Position numbers and translations under genes: made by a program. From Saccharicrinis sp963665705 (GTDB taxonomy: Bacteria; Bacteroidota; Bacteroidia; Bacteroidales; Marinilabiliaceae): a DNA stretch of 64,000 bases. Positions 9,385 through 17,941 of the stretch are shown one piece after another (within the stretch, counting starts at the first letter, position 1; the number at the start of each line of letters is the position of its first letter). The notes under the pieces were generated by a model. It did no database searches, was not told where the DNA came from, and worked only from the letters and a program-made list of their open reading frames with translations. The stretch is taken from the NCBI GenBank assembly GCA_963665705.1, contig OY762448.1, positions 868,001 to 932,000 on the forward strand, given 5' to 3'.

Positions 9385-9563
9385 TTAGTGCCTGTCTATA
9401 AAGTAGCTGTTTTCGAGAGTCTATCCATAAAGTCGGGTGTTTGAGCAATAAAGTTCAAATACAAGGCGTGAGCAAAAATTAAACCGCAGTACACTAATGT
9501 ATATGAGGATTTAATTTTTGAGTAACAACGCAGTAGTTGGACTTTATTGACAAACACTAATTA
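9382..9563. repeat. 182-bp MITE-like element with 22-bp terminal inverted repeats
   Basis: The termini TAATTAGTG-CC-TGTC-T-ATAAAG (9382-9403) and the reverse complement of 9542-9563 match at 19 of 22 positions. Inside, 9446-9549 forms a long imperfect stem: CAATAAAGT at one side, ACTTTATTG at the other, and CAAAAATTAAA facing TTTAATTTTTG nearer the loop. No coding potential. Probably a non-autonomous transposable element. The autonomous parent is not in this window. Confidence 0.7.
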
Positions 9564-9578
9564 GCTAAGAGTTTTATT

Positions 9579-9611
9579 CTCCCGATTATAAAATTAACGG
9601 GGAGTGTTTTT
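9579..9611 (+). terminator. Weak rho-independent terminator
   Basis: CTCCC / GGGAG stem with a 16-nt loop followed by TGTTTTTG. It lies between the MITE and the converging AraC gene. Confidence 0.4.
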
Positions 9612-9619
9612 GTTACAAT

Positions 9620-10507
9620 TCAATTCAAATTCCGATACTCGTTTGGCGTATAACCTACTCTTTGTTTAAACAACCTATTAAAGTGTTGTGGATATTTAAA
9701 GCCAAGTTCATAGGCAACCTCGCTTATAGATTTATTTGTATCAAACACCCTCTCCTTTGCAACTTCAATAACCTTATTTTGAATGTATTCCTGTGCCGTT
9801 TTACCAGTTTCCTTTTTGATTAAGTCACCAAAATAGTTAGATGATAAATTTAGCTTTTCAGCACAATATCCAACTGAAGGCAGACCAATAGTCTGAGCCT
9901 GGTCTCCCTGAAAATATTCATCCAAGAGCGTTTCAAACTTTTCCAAGAATCCTTTATTAACATCTTCACGAGTAATAAATTGCCTGTCATAAAAGCGTTC
10001 GCAGTAACTTAAAAATAATTCAATATTCGTAGCAATCACTTTTTTGCTGTGTTTATCAACACCCGCTTCTAATTCATGCTGAATTTTTGCAAATAAATCA
10101 AGTACCAAGCCCCTTTCCTTTTCAGATAAATGCAAAGCTTCATTGGTGTTGTAACTAAAAAAATGATATGATTTAATGCTTTTACCCAAGGATGTTCCGT
10201 GTAATAAATCAGGATGAAAAACTAAACCATGCCCCATTGGTTGATAAGGTTCTGTTTTGTTAGTAACATCAACAACTTGGCCGGGAGCAATAAAGACAAG
10301 CGTGCCTTTCTGATAGTCGTAATAGTTTCTGCCGTACACCAAATCCCCACATTTTACATCTTTAAGAAAAACACAATATAAACCGAAGTTCATTTTCTGT
10401 CCTGTTCTAATCTCAGCTTTTGAGAAATCTATAACACTAACCAAAGGATGTAGAGTTTCGTGATTATTGAAATCGTTATAATCACTTATTGTATCAAAGT
10501 TTATCAT
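9620..10507 (-). CDS. AraC-family transcriptional regulator
   Basis: A 295-aa regulator. An N-terminal cupin-like sensing domain covers about residues 20-130 (GTLVFIAPGQVVDV). A linker and two C-terminal helix-turn-helix motifs follow: LPSVGYCAEKLNLSSNYFG and ISEVAYELGFKYPQHFNRLFK, ending GYTPNEYRNLN. It is divergent from the nine-gene hydrolase/reductase operon starting at 10687 and is the obvious candidate activator. The 180-bp shared intergenic region contains an inverted repeat at 10524-10545 and a promoter box at 10642. The effector is unknown. Confidence 0.93.
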   Translation of the reverse strand: MINFDTISDYNDFNNHETLHPLVSVIDFSKAEIRTGQKMNFGLYCVFLKDVKCGDLVYGRNYYDYQKGTLVFIAPGQVVDVTNKTEPYQPMGHGLVFHPDLLHGTSLGKSIKSYHFFSYNTNEALHLSEKERGLVLDLFAKIQHELEAGVDKHSKKVIATNIELFLSYCERFYDRQFITREDVNKGFLEKFETLLDEYFQGDQAQTIGLPSVGYCAEKLNLSSNYFGDLIKKETGKTAQEYIQNKVIEVAKERVFDTNKSISEVAYELGFKYPQHFNRLFKQRVGYTPNEYRNLN

Positions 10508-10523
10508 ACTAATTTGATTTCAT

Positions 10524-10545
10524 GTAAATTATAAAACAAATTTAC
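10524..10545. promoter_or_regulatory. Candidate operator in the AraC divergent promoter region
   Basis: Perfect 7-bp inverted repeat GTAAATT / AATTTAC with an 8-bp spacer, 17 bp upstream of the AraC start codon. Confidence 0.4.
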
Positions 10546-10641
10546 GCAATAATTTATAGCAATAAACACTTCATCCCCCATATCTGTAATATTGGTAATG
10601 AATTCAGTAATCCATATACAAGCCATCTTATATAATAGCTA

Positions 10642-10649
10642 TAATTTTG
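10642..10649 (+). promoter_or_regulatory. Putative operon promoter -7 box (TAATTTTG)
   Basis: TAnnTTTG match 37 bp before the ATG at 10687, the first gene of the plus-strand operon controlled from this divergent region. Confidence 0.5.
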
Positions 10650-10686
10650 TAGTGTAAGAAATTAAGTCGAATAAACGAATTAGATT

Positions 10687-11769
10687 ATGAGTAGAAAAGT
10701 TGATAAAATAGGAATAGTAAAATTTGTGTTGATGTCAATATCAATATTGATTTTTACTCAGTGTTCAAACACAACAAATTCAATTGTAATTGAAGAACAA
10801 GGCAGCTTTACAACTGGAGGAACTGTTATTTCCAACCCTGGAACTTTTAATCCATACAATCCGACACCGGAAGGGCAAACATTGCATGGAGACCATGCCT
10901 ATGTATTCTATCAGATTCCAAAAAATCCAAAAAAATATCCATTGGTGTTATGGCACGGATTCGGTCAATTCTCAAAAACATGGGAAACAACTCCTGATGG
11001 TCGTGAGGGGTATCAGAATATTTTTCTACGCAGAAAATTTCCTGTTTATGTAATCGACCAGCCACGAAGAGGAGATGCAGGAAGAAGCACGGATACAGCT
11101 TTTGTTGCTCCAATTCCTGACGAACAGCAGATGTTTGGTACATGCAGAATTGGTATTTGGCCCAACTATTTCGATGGTGTTCAATTTGCTCAAGATAAAC
11201 AAACACTTGAACAATATTTTAGAAGCATGACCCCAAATATTGGGAGCATAGATTACAATGTAAATACAGATGCCGTATCGGCATTGTTTGATAAAATCGG
11301 CTCGGGAATCTTGGTAACACATTCGCATTCAGGAGGTATGGGCTGGCAAGCAGCTATGAAAAATCAAAACATAAAAGCAATAGTTTCTTATGAACCTGGT
11401 AGTGCATTTGTTTTTCCCGAAGGAGAAGTGCCTGCACCTATGCCAAGTGCAGGAGGAACACTAGAAGCCCTTGGCGTACCAATGCAGGAATTTAAGCAGT
11501 TGACAAAAATTCCAATAGTAATTTATTACGGTGATAATATTCCTTCTGAGCCAAACCCTAATCCCGGGCAGGATGGATGGCGAGTACGTTTAAAGATGGC
11601 CAGGTTATGGCGCGATACAGTTAATAAATATGGTGGTGATGTAACAGTCGTTCATCTACCCGAAATCGGAATCAAGGGTAATACCCATTTCCCTTTTTCA
11701 GATTTAAACAATTTAGAGATTGCCGATTTAATGGCAGAATGGTTAAAAAGTAAAAATTTAAATAACTAA
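10687..11769 (+). CDS. Alpha/beta hydrolase, lipoprotein
   Basis: A 360-aa secreted lipoprotein. A signal peptide ends in lipobox IFTQC (Cys about 26). The alpha/beta-hydrolase core has the oxyanion-type strand LVLWHGFGQFSKTW, the nucleophile elbow THSHSGGMG with Ser 215, and a late His in NTHFPFSDLN. It resembles esterase-like hydrolases found next to aldo/keto reductases in Bacteroidota. First gene of a nine-gene operon; the next starts 12 bp later. Acts at the outer membrane or periplasm, substrate unknown, probably an ester or lactone. Confidence 0.88.
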   Translation: MSRKVDKIGIVKFVLMSISILIFTQCSNTTNSIVIEEQGSFTTGGTVISNPGTFNPYNPTPEGQTLHGDHAYVFYQIPKNPKKYPLVLWHGFGQFSKTWETTPDGREGYQNIFLRRKFPVYVIDQPRRGDAGRSTDTAFVAPIPDEQQMFGTCRIGIWPNYFDGVQFAQDKQTLEQYFRSMTPNIGSIDYNVNTDAVSALFDKIGSGILVTHSHSGGMGWQAAMKNQNIKAIVSYEPGSAFVFPEGEVPAPMPSAGGTLEALGVPMQEFKQLTKIPIVIYYGDNIPSEPNPNPGQDGWRVRLKMARLWRDTVNKYGGDVTVVHLPEIGIKGNTHFPFSDLNNLEIADLMAEWLKSKNLNN

Positions 11770-11781
11770 AAAATTATTGAG

Positions 11782-12633
11782 ATGCAAAAAGTAAAATTAA
11801 ACAACGGCGTAGAGATGCCAATCCTTGGATTTGGTGTATTCCAAATGGCAGATTTAAAAGAGTGCGAAAATAGTGTGTTAACAGCAATTGAGACAGGTTA
11901 TCGATTAATTGACACTGCTGCGATATACCTTAATGAAACAGCAGTAGGAAATGCCATTAAAAGAAGTGGTGTTGCCAGGGAAGAATTATTTGTAACAACA
12001 AAAGTTTGGGTTCAGGATGCCGGGTATGATAAAACTAAAAAGGCTTTTGAGAAATCATTAAAGAAATTACAGCTCGACTATCTTGATTTGTACTTGATAC
12101 ACCAGCCTTACGGTGATGTTCATGGTTCGTGGAGAGCTATGGAAGAATTATATAAAGAGGGAAAAATCAAAGCCATTGGGCTTAGTAATTTTCATCCCGA
12201 CAGGGTTATGGACATGATAGTTCATAATGAAATTATTCCGGCTGTAAATCAGATTGAAACACATCCTTTTCATCAGCAGATTGAAGCACTGAAATTTTTA
12301 TCAGAAAATGGTGTGCAACATCAATCCTGGGGTCCATTTGCTGAAGGAAAAAATAATCTTTTTACCAATGAGTTGTTAGCCGGAATAGGTGCAAAGTATA
12401 ACAAGTCGATAGCACAGGTTGTGCTTCGTTGGCTAACACAACGTGGAATAGTTGCCATTCCAAAATCAGTTAATAAAGAAAGAATTGTGCAGAATTTTAA
12501 TAGCCTCGATTTTGAACTGTCAACCGATGATATGGATGCAATTGCAACACTGGATATGAAAGCAACAAGTTTCTTCGACCACCGTGACCCTGCAATGGTT
12601 AAATGGCTTGGGGAGAGTAAAGCTGACCTTTAG
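11782..12633 (+). CDS. Aldo/keto reductase (2,5-diketogluconate reductase-like)
   Basis: A 283-aa AKR barrel. The catalytic tetrad pieces are visible: DTAAIYLNE (Asp, Tyr), VTTKVW (Lys) and YLIHQPYG (His). The cofactor-binding IPKSVNKERI segment near the C-terminus prefers NADPH. Cytosolic. Second gene of the operon, 12 bp after the alpha/beta hydrolase. Expected to reduce aldehydes or ketones released or tolerated by the pathway. It is one of four AKRs within 8 kb. Confidence 0.93.
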   Translation: MQKVKLNNGVEMPILGFGVFQMADLKECENSVLTAIETGYRLIDTAAIYLNETAVGNAIKRSGVAREELFVTTKVWVQDAGYDKTKKAFEKSLKKLQLDYLDLYLIHQPYGDVHGSWRAMEELYKEGKIKAIGLSNFHPDRVMDMIVHNEIIPAVNQIETHPFHQQIEALKFLSENGVQHQSWGPFAEGKNNLFTNELLAGIGAKYNKSIAQVVLRWLTQRGIVAIPKSVNKERIVQNFNSLDFELSTDDMDAIATLDMKATSFFDHRDPAMVKWLGESKADL

Positions 12634-12661
12634 TCCCGTTCTAATCCTTAAAAATGAGCAA

Positions 12662-13708
12662 ATGAAAATAGTAAAACAAATTTTGACTGCTTTGCTTATG
12701 ACAACAAGTATAATTGCTTCAGCTCAAAATAAAATTGACAATCCTTTTGGTCTTGTTTATAAGGATGCAATAACAAAAAATGTAAAAGGCAAAGTGAACA
12801 TACACCCGGTAAGTTATAAATTAAATGGAATTGATATTGCAGCCAATGTGTACACACCTGCCAATTATGACCCTTCAAAAAGTTATCCTGCCATTGTAGT
12901 TGCGCACCCCAATGGAGGTGTTAAAGAACAGGTAGCCGGGTTATACGCACAACGTTTAGCCGAATTAGGTTTTATCACCATTGCTGCCGATGCATCCTAT
13001 CAGGGAGCAAGCGGTGGAGAACCACGAAATGTAGATAAACCAGCGAATCGCATTGAAGATATACGTGGAATGGCTGATTATATAACACAATATGAAGGTG
13101 TCGATTCTGAAAGGCTTGGTGCATTAGGAATTTGTGGTGGTGGAGGCTATACCTTGGCCGCTGTGCAAACCGATAAACGCTTTAAAGCAGTGGCAACATT
13201 AAGTATGTTTAATTCAGGAATAGTCCGAAAAAACGGATTCAGGGATTCACAATTGGAATCAATTCAGGAACGATTGGAACTTGCATCAAAAGCCAGAGCG
13301 CATGAAGTTGCAACAGGACAGGTACTATATACCGCTGAAACAAAAACTACAGATGAAATGGCTGACAAAATGCCTTTTGATTTGTATCGGGAAGGTCATT
13401 ATTATTACAATAGAACTCATGCTCATCCCAATTCTACTTTTAAATATACAACAAGTAGTTTATTGGATTTAATGGCTTTTGATGCAACTACAAACATGGA
13501 GTTAATTAATCAACCGTTATTGATGATGGCCGGAAGCAAAGCGGATACGTATTACATGACAGAGGATGCTTTCAGTAAAGCTACCGGAACTACCCAAAAA
13601 GAGTTATACCTAATTCCGGATGCAACGCACATTCAAACCTATTATGTTCCTGAATATGTAAACCAGGCAATGGATAAACTCAATGAGTTCTTTGGAAAGA
13701 ATTTGTAA
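12662..13708 (+). CDS. Secreted dienelactone-hydrolase-like alpha/beta hydrolase with Cys nucleophile
   Basis: The start is placed at 12662 because it gives a clean signal peptide (MKIVKQILTALLMTTSIIASAQ); the open frame extends to 12584 but would overlap the upstream AKR. The mature domain shows the DLH-type fold, with AIVVAHPNGGVKEQ near the oxyanion hole, the nucleophile elbow LGICGGGGYTLA with Cys 158 in place of Ser, and a C-terminal IPDATHIQTYY His. A Cys nucleophile is the hallmark of dienelactone hydrolases. Periplasmic. Third gene of the operon. Confidence 0.88.
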   Translation: MKIVKQILTALLMTTSIIASAQNKIDNPFGLVYKDAITKNVKGKVNIHPVSYKLNGIDIAANVYTPANYDPSKSYPAIVVAHPNGGVKEQVAGLYAQRLAELGFITIAADASYQGASGGEPRNVDKPANRIEDIRGMADYITQYEGVDSERLGALGICGGGGYTLAAVQTDKRFKAVATLSMFNSGIVRKNGFRDSQLESIQERLELASKARAHEVATGQVLYTAETKTTDEMADKMPFDLYREGHYYYNRTHAHPNSTFKYTTSSLLDLMAFDATTNMELINQPLLMMAGSKADTYYMTEDAFSKATGTTQKELYLIPDATHIQTYYVPEYVNQAMDKLNEFFGKNL

Positions 13709-13735
13709 AATAATCATTCACTAAAATCAAATAAT

Positions 13736-14182
13736 ATGAAAAAATTAACTACAGGATTTTTATTAATTCTTATTTCGATGCAGTTTTCAATTGCTCAGAA
13801 TACAGAAAGTGATAAGGAAATCATTCAGCTTTCAAAAGATAAATGGCAATGGATGTCGGATAAAGATGTCGACAAACTAAGTAAGCTGTTCCACGAAAAA
13901 GCTGTGTTTGTTCACATGGGTGGAGCTTGGGGAACAGAACAGGAACTTAATATTATTAAAGAAGGTGGTATCTGGTACAAGAAAGCTGATATTCACGAAG
14001 TATCTGTAAATATTATTGACAATACTGCAATTCTTTTAAACCGGATTGATTTATTAGCCGAGGTTGGAGGCAACGAGGTTACTAATCCATTTGAAGTAAC
14101 TGAAGTATATATAAAACAAGGTGATGATTGGAAGTTGGGGGCACTATCTTTTACAAAATTACTAACTCCCGGTGGTCATTAA
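13736..14182 (+). CDS. NTF2-like (DUF4440-type) secreted protein
   Basis: A 148-aa protein with a signal peptide ending near SIAQN, followed by a single cone-shaped NTF2-like fold (DKWQWMSDKDVDKLSKLFHEKAVFVHMGG, VYIKQGDDWKLGALSF). Such domains act as small ligand pockets or as isomerase/dehydratase scaffolds, and no catalytic set is certain here. Fourth gene of the operon, 27 bp after the DLH-like hydrolase and 24 bp before the Tat-exported AKR. Confidence 0.8.
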   Translation: MKKLTTGFLLILISMQFSIAQNTESDKEIIQLSKDKWQWMSDKDVDKLSKLFHEKAVFVHMGGAWGTEQELNIIKEGGIWYKKADIHEVSVNIIDNTAILLNRIDLLAEVGGNEVTNPFEVTEVYIKQGDDWKLGALSFTKLLTPGGH

Positions 14183-14206
14183 TTTAACTCATTTAAATGT
14201 CAAGCT

Positions 14207-15403
14207 ATGAAAGATTCAGTTAATGATAAATCAAATCAGGGTATAAACCGAAGAAAGTTCTTTAAAACTGGGGCTGCTGTGGCTGGAGGCACATTACTGA
14301 CCACAACTATTGGTGGCAATAAAGTTTTTGGAAACGATTCAAAAAACTTATCGGAAAAAAAAGATAAGAATAAGTCAAATACTTCAGGCTTAAGCCATCG
14401 CAAGCTCGGAGGAACTCTTGAGGTTTCTAGTGTTGGTTTGGGTGTTCAGAACATGAGCCGGACATATCAAACCACAATTCCTACTCGTTCTGAAATGTAC
14501 AATATTATTCGCACTGCGTATGATAACGGGGTTACATTTTTTGATTCAGCAGAAGCTTATGGACCATTTGAAGTAGAAAGAATTTTAGGAGAAGGAATTA
14601 AGCCGTTCAGAGACAAGGTTGTTGTTGCCACAAAATTTGGTTGGAATATCGACCAGGAAACAGGACAACGTTTGCCCGGATTAAACAGTAAGCCAGAACA
14701 TATTAAACTGGTTGTTGAAGGCATGTTAAAACGACTTCAAACTGACCGAATTGATTTATTGTATCAACACCGGGTTGACCCTGAAGTACCTATTGAAGAT
14801 GTCGTTGGTGCAATTAAAGACCTTATTAAAGAAGGAAAAGTATTGCATTATGGCCTTTCGGAACCGGGCATGCAAACTGTTAGAAGGGCACATAAAGAGC
14901 ACCCGGTTACAGCTATTCAAAATGAACATTCTTTATTATATCACGGGTCAGATAAGGATATTATTCCATTGTGTGAAGAGTTAGGGATTGGTTTTGTTCC
15001 TTGGAGTCCGCTTGGTGTAGGTTTCCTTACAGGTGCTATTGATGTTAACACTCATTTTGCGCAAGGCGATATTCGTGGTGCTGAGTCCAGATTTTCAACT
15101 GAAAATTTACCTAAAAACTTAGCATTGGTTGATTTATTGAAAAAGTGGGGAGAAATAAAACAAGCAACTCCTGGACAAATTTCTCTCGCTTGGTTGCTAT
15201 CACAAAAACCTTGGATAGTACCTATACCCGGTACAACACAAATGGCACACATGCAGGAAAATATAGGTGCAGATGCAATCAAATTCTCTAATGATGAATG
15301 GGACCAATTCAACAAAGAATTAGGCAATATTCAAATTGTAGGAGAACGTTTACCTGAATTTGTATTGCAATTTTCTAAGGTTGAAGCCCCACTAAAAAAG
15401 TAA
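14207..15403 (+). CDS. Tat-exported aldo/keto reductase
   Basis: A 398-aa AKR. The N-terminus has a twin-arginine signal (NRRKFFKTGAAVAGG), so it should be exported folded to the periplasm, which is unusual for an NADPH enzyme. Tetrad pieces are FFDSAEAYGPFE, ATKFGW and LLYQHRVDP (His). The cofactor loop is PIPGTTQMAHMQENI. It is closely related to the cytosolic copy at 17942-18928, with the same barrel order and the same HRxDPxVPIEDV block. How reducing cofactor is supplied outside the cytoplasm is not evident. Confidence 0.9.
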   Translation: MKDSVNDKSNQGINRRKFFKTGAAVAGGTLLTTTIGGNKVFGNDSKNLSEKKDKNKSNTSGLSHRKLGGTLEVSSVGLGVQNMSRTYQTTIPTRSEMYNIIRTAYDNGVTFFDSAEAYGPFEVERILGEGIKPFRDKVVVATKFGWNIDQETGQRLPGLNSKPEHIKLVVEGMLKRLQTDRIDLLYQHRVDPEVPIEDVVGAIKDLIKEGKVLHYGLSEPGMQTVRRAHKEHPVTAIQNEHSLLYHGSDKDIIPLCEELGIGFVPWSPLGVGFLTGAIDVNTHFAQGDIRGAESRFSTENLPKNLALVDLLKKWGEIKQATPGQISLAWLLSQKPWIVPIPGTTQMAHMQENIGADAIKFSNDEWDQFNKELGNIQIVGERLPEFVLQFSKVEAPLKK

Positions 15404-15407
15404 ATTA

Positions 15408-16676
15408 ATGGTGAAATATAAAGACATAGAAAATGGTAAAGCGTTATCAGCTCCACTTCAACGTATATCAGTTCTGGATTCATTAAGAGGATTTGCGCTA
15501 CTTGGTGTAATACTTATTCACATGCTTCAACATTTTGGTATTGGTTTCGGTTTTGCCAATACAACACAAGGGATATTTCAATTTCCTGTTATCGATAATA
15601 TTGCTCAATGGATTGGCAATAATATTATTATGGGTAGATTCATTAATATTTTTGCCTTGTTATTTGGTTTAAGCTTTTTTATACAGATGGATAGAGCTGC
15701 CAAAAAAGGTATTGATTTTCGCGGGCGATTTGTGTGGAGAATGATACTATTAATGTTGTTGGGAGTATTAAGCCATTCTTTTTATAGTCTTGAGATTATT
15801 TCAATCTATGGTTTTTTCGGACTATTAATGATTCCTCTTTACAAGGTAAAAAAAAGGGTTTTATTGATTTTATGCGCTGTTTTTCTTCTAGGTATTCCTC
15901 GATTTATCCAATCGACTCACCATAATTATGAGGTAGCAATCGGCAAATCTGAAAATGTAGAAATAAGCATAAATAATAGTCAGAGAGAAGTGCCGAAACA
16001 TATTAGTAATCCTTCGTTCTTAAACTCGGTTAAACACAATTATAAGGATAGATTTACAGGCAAACTTACCTATCAATTCAGCTATTTTGGAAGAGGTTAC
16101 ATTACTTTTGCATTATTTCTGTTTGGGCTTTTTCTTGGTCGAATCCGTTTCTTCGAAAAATTAGGGGAGCATAAAAAAAGAAACCTCAAAATATTTATAG
16201 GATTATTGGCGGCAACTATTTTATTAATAATTACATATAATCTGTTGCCTAATAATAATTTTAGAGTGTTTTTCAGAGCCGATGGTATGAAAATTACATC
16301 TTCCTTATTGTTTGCTAAAGCAATAGACGACATTAGTCTTGTTATATCTTCGATAACCTTGGCGATGGGTTTTATATTGCTGTATCAATTTGGGAATGCT
16401 AGAAAATACCTCGACATATTAGCGCCCTACGGTAGAACAGCACTTACTAATTATCTTTTACAAGGCCTTATTGGTTTTCTATTATTTTCTAGCTGGGCAT
16501 GGGGTAATTTATTTAATGAATGGGGGGCTGCTTCATTATTTTTGTTAGGTCTTATTATTTATGTACTGCAAATAGTGATGAGTAAAATATGGCTAAGATA
16601 TTTTCTATACGGCCCCTTGGAATGGCTATGGCGTTCGTTAACGTACCTTGAAATTCAGTCTTTTAGTAAGAAGTAA
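15408..16676 (+). CDS. DUF418-family integral membrane protein
   Basis: A 422-aa polytopic protein. The N-terminus VLDSLRGFALLGVILIHM is the family signature, also shared with heparan-glucosaminide acetyltransferase-like proteins. About ten hydrophobic helices follow. The C-terminal DUF418 block includes YGRTALTNYLLQ and WGNLFNEWG, ending GPLEWLWRSLTYLE. The gene starts 5 bp after the AKR stop. Biochemical role unknown; acyl transfer across the inner membrane is suggested by the superfamily only. Confidence 0.88.
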   Translation: MVKYKDIENGKALSAPLQRISVLDSLRGFALLGVILIHMLQHFGIGFGFANTTQGIFQFPVIDNIAQWIGNNIIMGRFINIFALLFGLSFFIQMDRAAKKGIDFRGRFVWRMILLMLLGVLSHSFYSLEIISIYGFFGLLMIPLYKVKKRVLLILCAVFLLGIPRFIQSTHHNYEVAIGKSENVEISINNSQREVPKHISNPSFLNSVKHNYKDRFTGKLTYQFSYFGRGYITFALFLFGLFLGRIRFFEKLGEHKKRNLKIFIGLLAATILLIITYNLLPNNNFRVFFRADGMKITSSLLFAKAIDDISLVISSITLAMGFILLYQFGNARKYLDILAPYGRTALTNYLLQGLIGFLLFSSWAWGNLFNEWGAASLFLLGLIIYVLQIVMSKIWLRYFLYGPLEWLWRSLTYLEIQSFSKK

Positions 16677-16688
16677 ATCAATAACATT

Positions 16689-17408
16689 ATGAGTAAGATA
16701 AATGTAATTACGATAGTGCAATGTCTCTTTTTTCTATTTTCAAATATTATGGCTCAACAGAACCATTTACTTAGTAGTAAAGAAAAAAGTATAATACCAA
16801 TTGCAGCCTTTACGGCTAATGGAAATCTGGAACAATTGAAGCCCGCATTTAATGCTGGATTAGATGCAGGGTTAACGGTTAATGAAATAAAGGAAATCAT
16901 TGTTCATTTATATGCTTATTGTGGTTTTCCACGTAGCATCAGAGGCTTGCAAACTTTTATGGAAGTACTGGATGAACGTAAGGCCTCAGGCATTACGGAT
17001 AAAATAGGAGTTGAAGCATCTCCTATTAATAATGACAAAAGCAAATACGACCGTGGCAAAGCCAACCTTGAGGAATTGATAGGAAGTCCTTTAGGCGAAA
17101 CTAAAAGCGGTTATGCTGCCTTTGCTCCGGTAATCGAGGTTTTTCTGAAAGAGCATTTATTTGCCGATATATTCGACCGTGATGTCTTGACATTTGCAGA
17201 AAGAGAATTGGTCACTGTCTCTGTACTTAGCAGTATTGGAGGTGTTGAGCCTATGCTTCGTTCTCATCTAACAATTTGCCTTAATGTTGGCTATACTTCT
17301 GAACAGCTTAATGAATTTGTTAGCATTATAAAATCAGATATAGGAAAAAAACAAGCTAAAGCAGCACAAGCTGTCTTAAATGAAGTATTAAATGCTAATA
17401 AGAAGTAG
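16689..17408 (+). CDS. Carboxymuconolactone decarboxylase (CMD)-family protein, secreted
   Basis: A 239-aa protein with a signal peptide (cleavage near IMAQQ) and two AhpD/CMD-like repeats: an N-terminal one with EIKEIIVHLYAYCGFPRS and a C-terminal one with FAERELVTVSVLSSIGGVEPMLRSHLTICLNVGYT. The redox CxxC of AhpD is not present. In Bacteroidota such proteins are commonly found with cupins and aldo/keto reductases, as here. Seventh gene of the operon. Function is not established. Confidence 0.87.
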   Translation: MSKINVITIVQCLFFLFSNIMAQQNHLLSSKEKSIIPIAAFTANGNLEQLKPAFNAGLDAGLTVNEIKEIIVHLYAYCGFPRSIRGLQTFMEVLDERKASGITDKIGVEASPINNDKSKYDRGKANLEELIGSPLGETKSGYAAFAPVIEVFLKEHLFADIFDRDVLTFAERELVTVSVLSSIGGVEPMLRSHLTICLNVGYTSEQLNEFVSIIKSDIGKKQAKAAQAVLNEVLNANKK

Positions 17409-17440
17409 CTTGTAAAATAATGAATTTAAAATTAAGAGTA

Positions 17441-17926
17441 ATGAGAAAGCTATTTGGAATCATAATTATAGGGTTGACTTTGATGTTTACATCTTGTAAT
17501 TGTGAACAGGATAAAGCAGCTAACACAATTAATGAATCTCCTTTCCCGAAAGGGAAAATATTGGAAAGTTCAAATTTCACCGGAACGGTGTGGTTACAAA
17601 TGATGGGTGCAACAGATACTACCATGTATGCCAGATATGGCAATGTGACTTTTGAACCAAAAGCCAGAACCAATTGGCATTCACATCCGGGTGGACAGCT
17701 TCTGTTTATAACCCAAGGGGAAGGATATTATCAGGCAAAAGGTGAAACCGCTCGATTATTACGGGCTGGAGATTTTGTTGAAATACCGCCCAATGTTGTT
17801 CATTGGCATGGTGCAGCTCCAGAAAGTGAATTTGCACATATTGCTGTGAGCTTAAATACAAATTTAGGAGGGGCAGTTTGGAAAAATGCAGTTTCAGAAA
17901 CGGAATATTTAAACGCTACAAAATAA
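17441..17926 (+). CDS. Cupin-domain lipoprotein
   Basis: The start at 17441 gives a compact lipoprotein signal (MRKLFGIIIIGLTLMFTSC); an in-frame ATG at 17420 is possible. The cupin barrel carries metal-ligand motif 1 NWHSHPGGQLLFITQGEG (two His and a Gln) and motif 2 PPNVVHWHGAAP. It is the typical partner of the CMD-family protein just upstream. Likely binds a metal in the periplasm. Eighth gene of the operon, 16 bp before the next AKR. Confidence 0.87.
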   Translation: MRKLFGIIIIGLTLMFTSCNCEQDKAANTINESPFPKGKILESSNFTGTVWLQMMGATDTTMYARYGNVTFEPKARTNWHSHPGGQLLFITQGEGYYQAKGETARLLRAGDFVEIPPNVVHWHGAAPESEFAHIAVSLNTNLGGAVWKNAVSETEYLNATK

Positions 17927-17941
17927 AAAACTCATACAAAA

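Noticed and set aside
10847..11328. Overlapping minus-strand frames across the alpha/beta hydrolase
   Set aside because: Antisense shadows of a well-supported gene.
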